A DNA stretch of 64,000 nucleotides from the NCBI RefSeq assembly GCF_002929305.1, contig NZ_PJIO01000004.1:205963-269962 (forward strand), written 5' to 3'. The first letter of the stretch is position 1; the number at the start of each line of letters is the position of its first letter. The translations under genes were made by a program, and so were the position numbers. The DNA comes from Arthrobacter sp. GMC3 (GTDB lineage: Bacteria > Actinomycetota > Actinomycetes > Actinomycetales > Micrococcaceae). Positions 61,200 through 64,000 of the stretch are shown here, one piece after another. The notes under the pieces are model-generated. The model made no database searches. It was not told the DNA's origin and saw only the letters and a list, made by a program, of their open reading frames with translations.

Positions 61200-64000
<2,801 letters not shown>

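Overview
The window looks like chromosome from a high-GC Gram-positive actinobacterium of the Micrococcaceae (Arthrobacter sensu lato). The signs are GC-rich codon usage, frequent GTG starts and apparently leaderless genes, and gene families common in that group (DUF6457 beside mobA, YdeP-type formate dehydrogenase, FadR-ansA-aspA-ansP operon, DUF2079 and DUF5107 proteins, sucCD near pcrA). This assignment rests on gene content, not on a search. I see no transposase, integrase, phage module, rRNA or CRISPR array. The window cuts a mobA-like gene at the left edge and a GH2 beta-galactosidase at the right edge.

Layout. 1-6000: molybdenum cofactor and formate dehydrogenase block (mobA end, DUF6457, moeA-like, alpha/beta hydrolase, then a YdeP-type molybdo-oxidoreductase divergent from fdhD). 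6022-7335: three tandem paralogous small lipoproteins of unknown function. 7486-9795: a cystine/polar amino acid ABC importer. 10112-15534: an ABC exporter, then a TetR regulator, a frameshifted MFS transporter and an M20 amidohydrolase. 15600-18151: NUDIX, YnfA, RarD-like permease, tRNA-Arg(CCT) and a membrane protein. 18184-24036: inositol-phosphatase-like enzyme, PcrA/UvrD helicase and sucCD. 24204-29250: divergent MarR/MFS-AKR pair, LOG-like protein and a ferritin-VIT1 fusion. 29437-31027: small orphan proteins set among long hairpins, including a lone lipoyl-type carrier.

31143-38495 holds a sodium:solute symporter, a divergent XRE-cupin regulator, an APC permease and a ureohydrolase-ThDP enzyme operon. 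A shared 16-bp imperfect palindrome lies upstream of the symporter/regulator pair and of the ureohydrolase operon, suggesting one regulon. The enzyme pair would fit the 2-ketoarginine decarboxylase/guanidinobutyrase part of the arginine transaminase pathway (inference). 38606-45162: a maltokinase-cap-like protein, GNAT, a TetR-epimerase unit with two perfect operators, a D-threonine-aldolase-like enzyme and a NarL-type two-component system. 45341-48989: DUF2079 membrane protein and DUF5107 protein. 49140-53900: asparagine catabolism operon (FadR regulator, asparaginase, aspartase, permease). 53995-60240: two flavin reductases, an AbiEi/DUF559-like gene flanked by two copies of one long hairpin, a Tat-type hydrolase, a GH20 hexosaminidase and a TetR regulator. 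60504-64000: a membrane-anchored unknown protein and the partial beta-galactosidase.

The strongest candidates for something undescribed are the triple lipoprotein array, the two genes bracketed by paired hairpins (30332-31027 and 54969-55976), and the XRE-cupin regulon around the ureohydrolase/ThDP pair.
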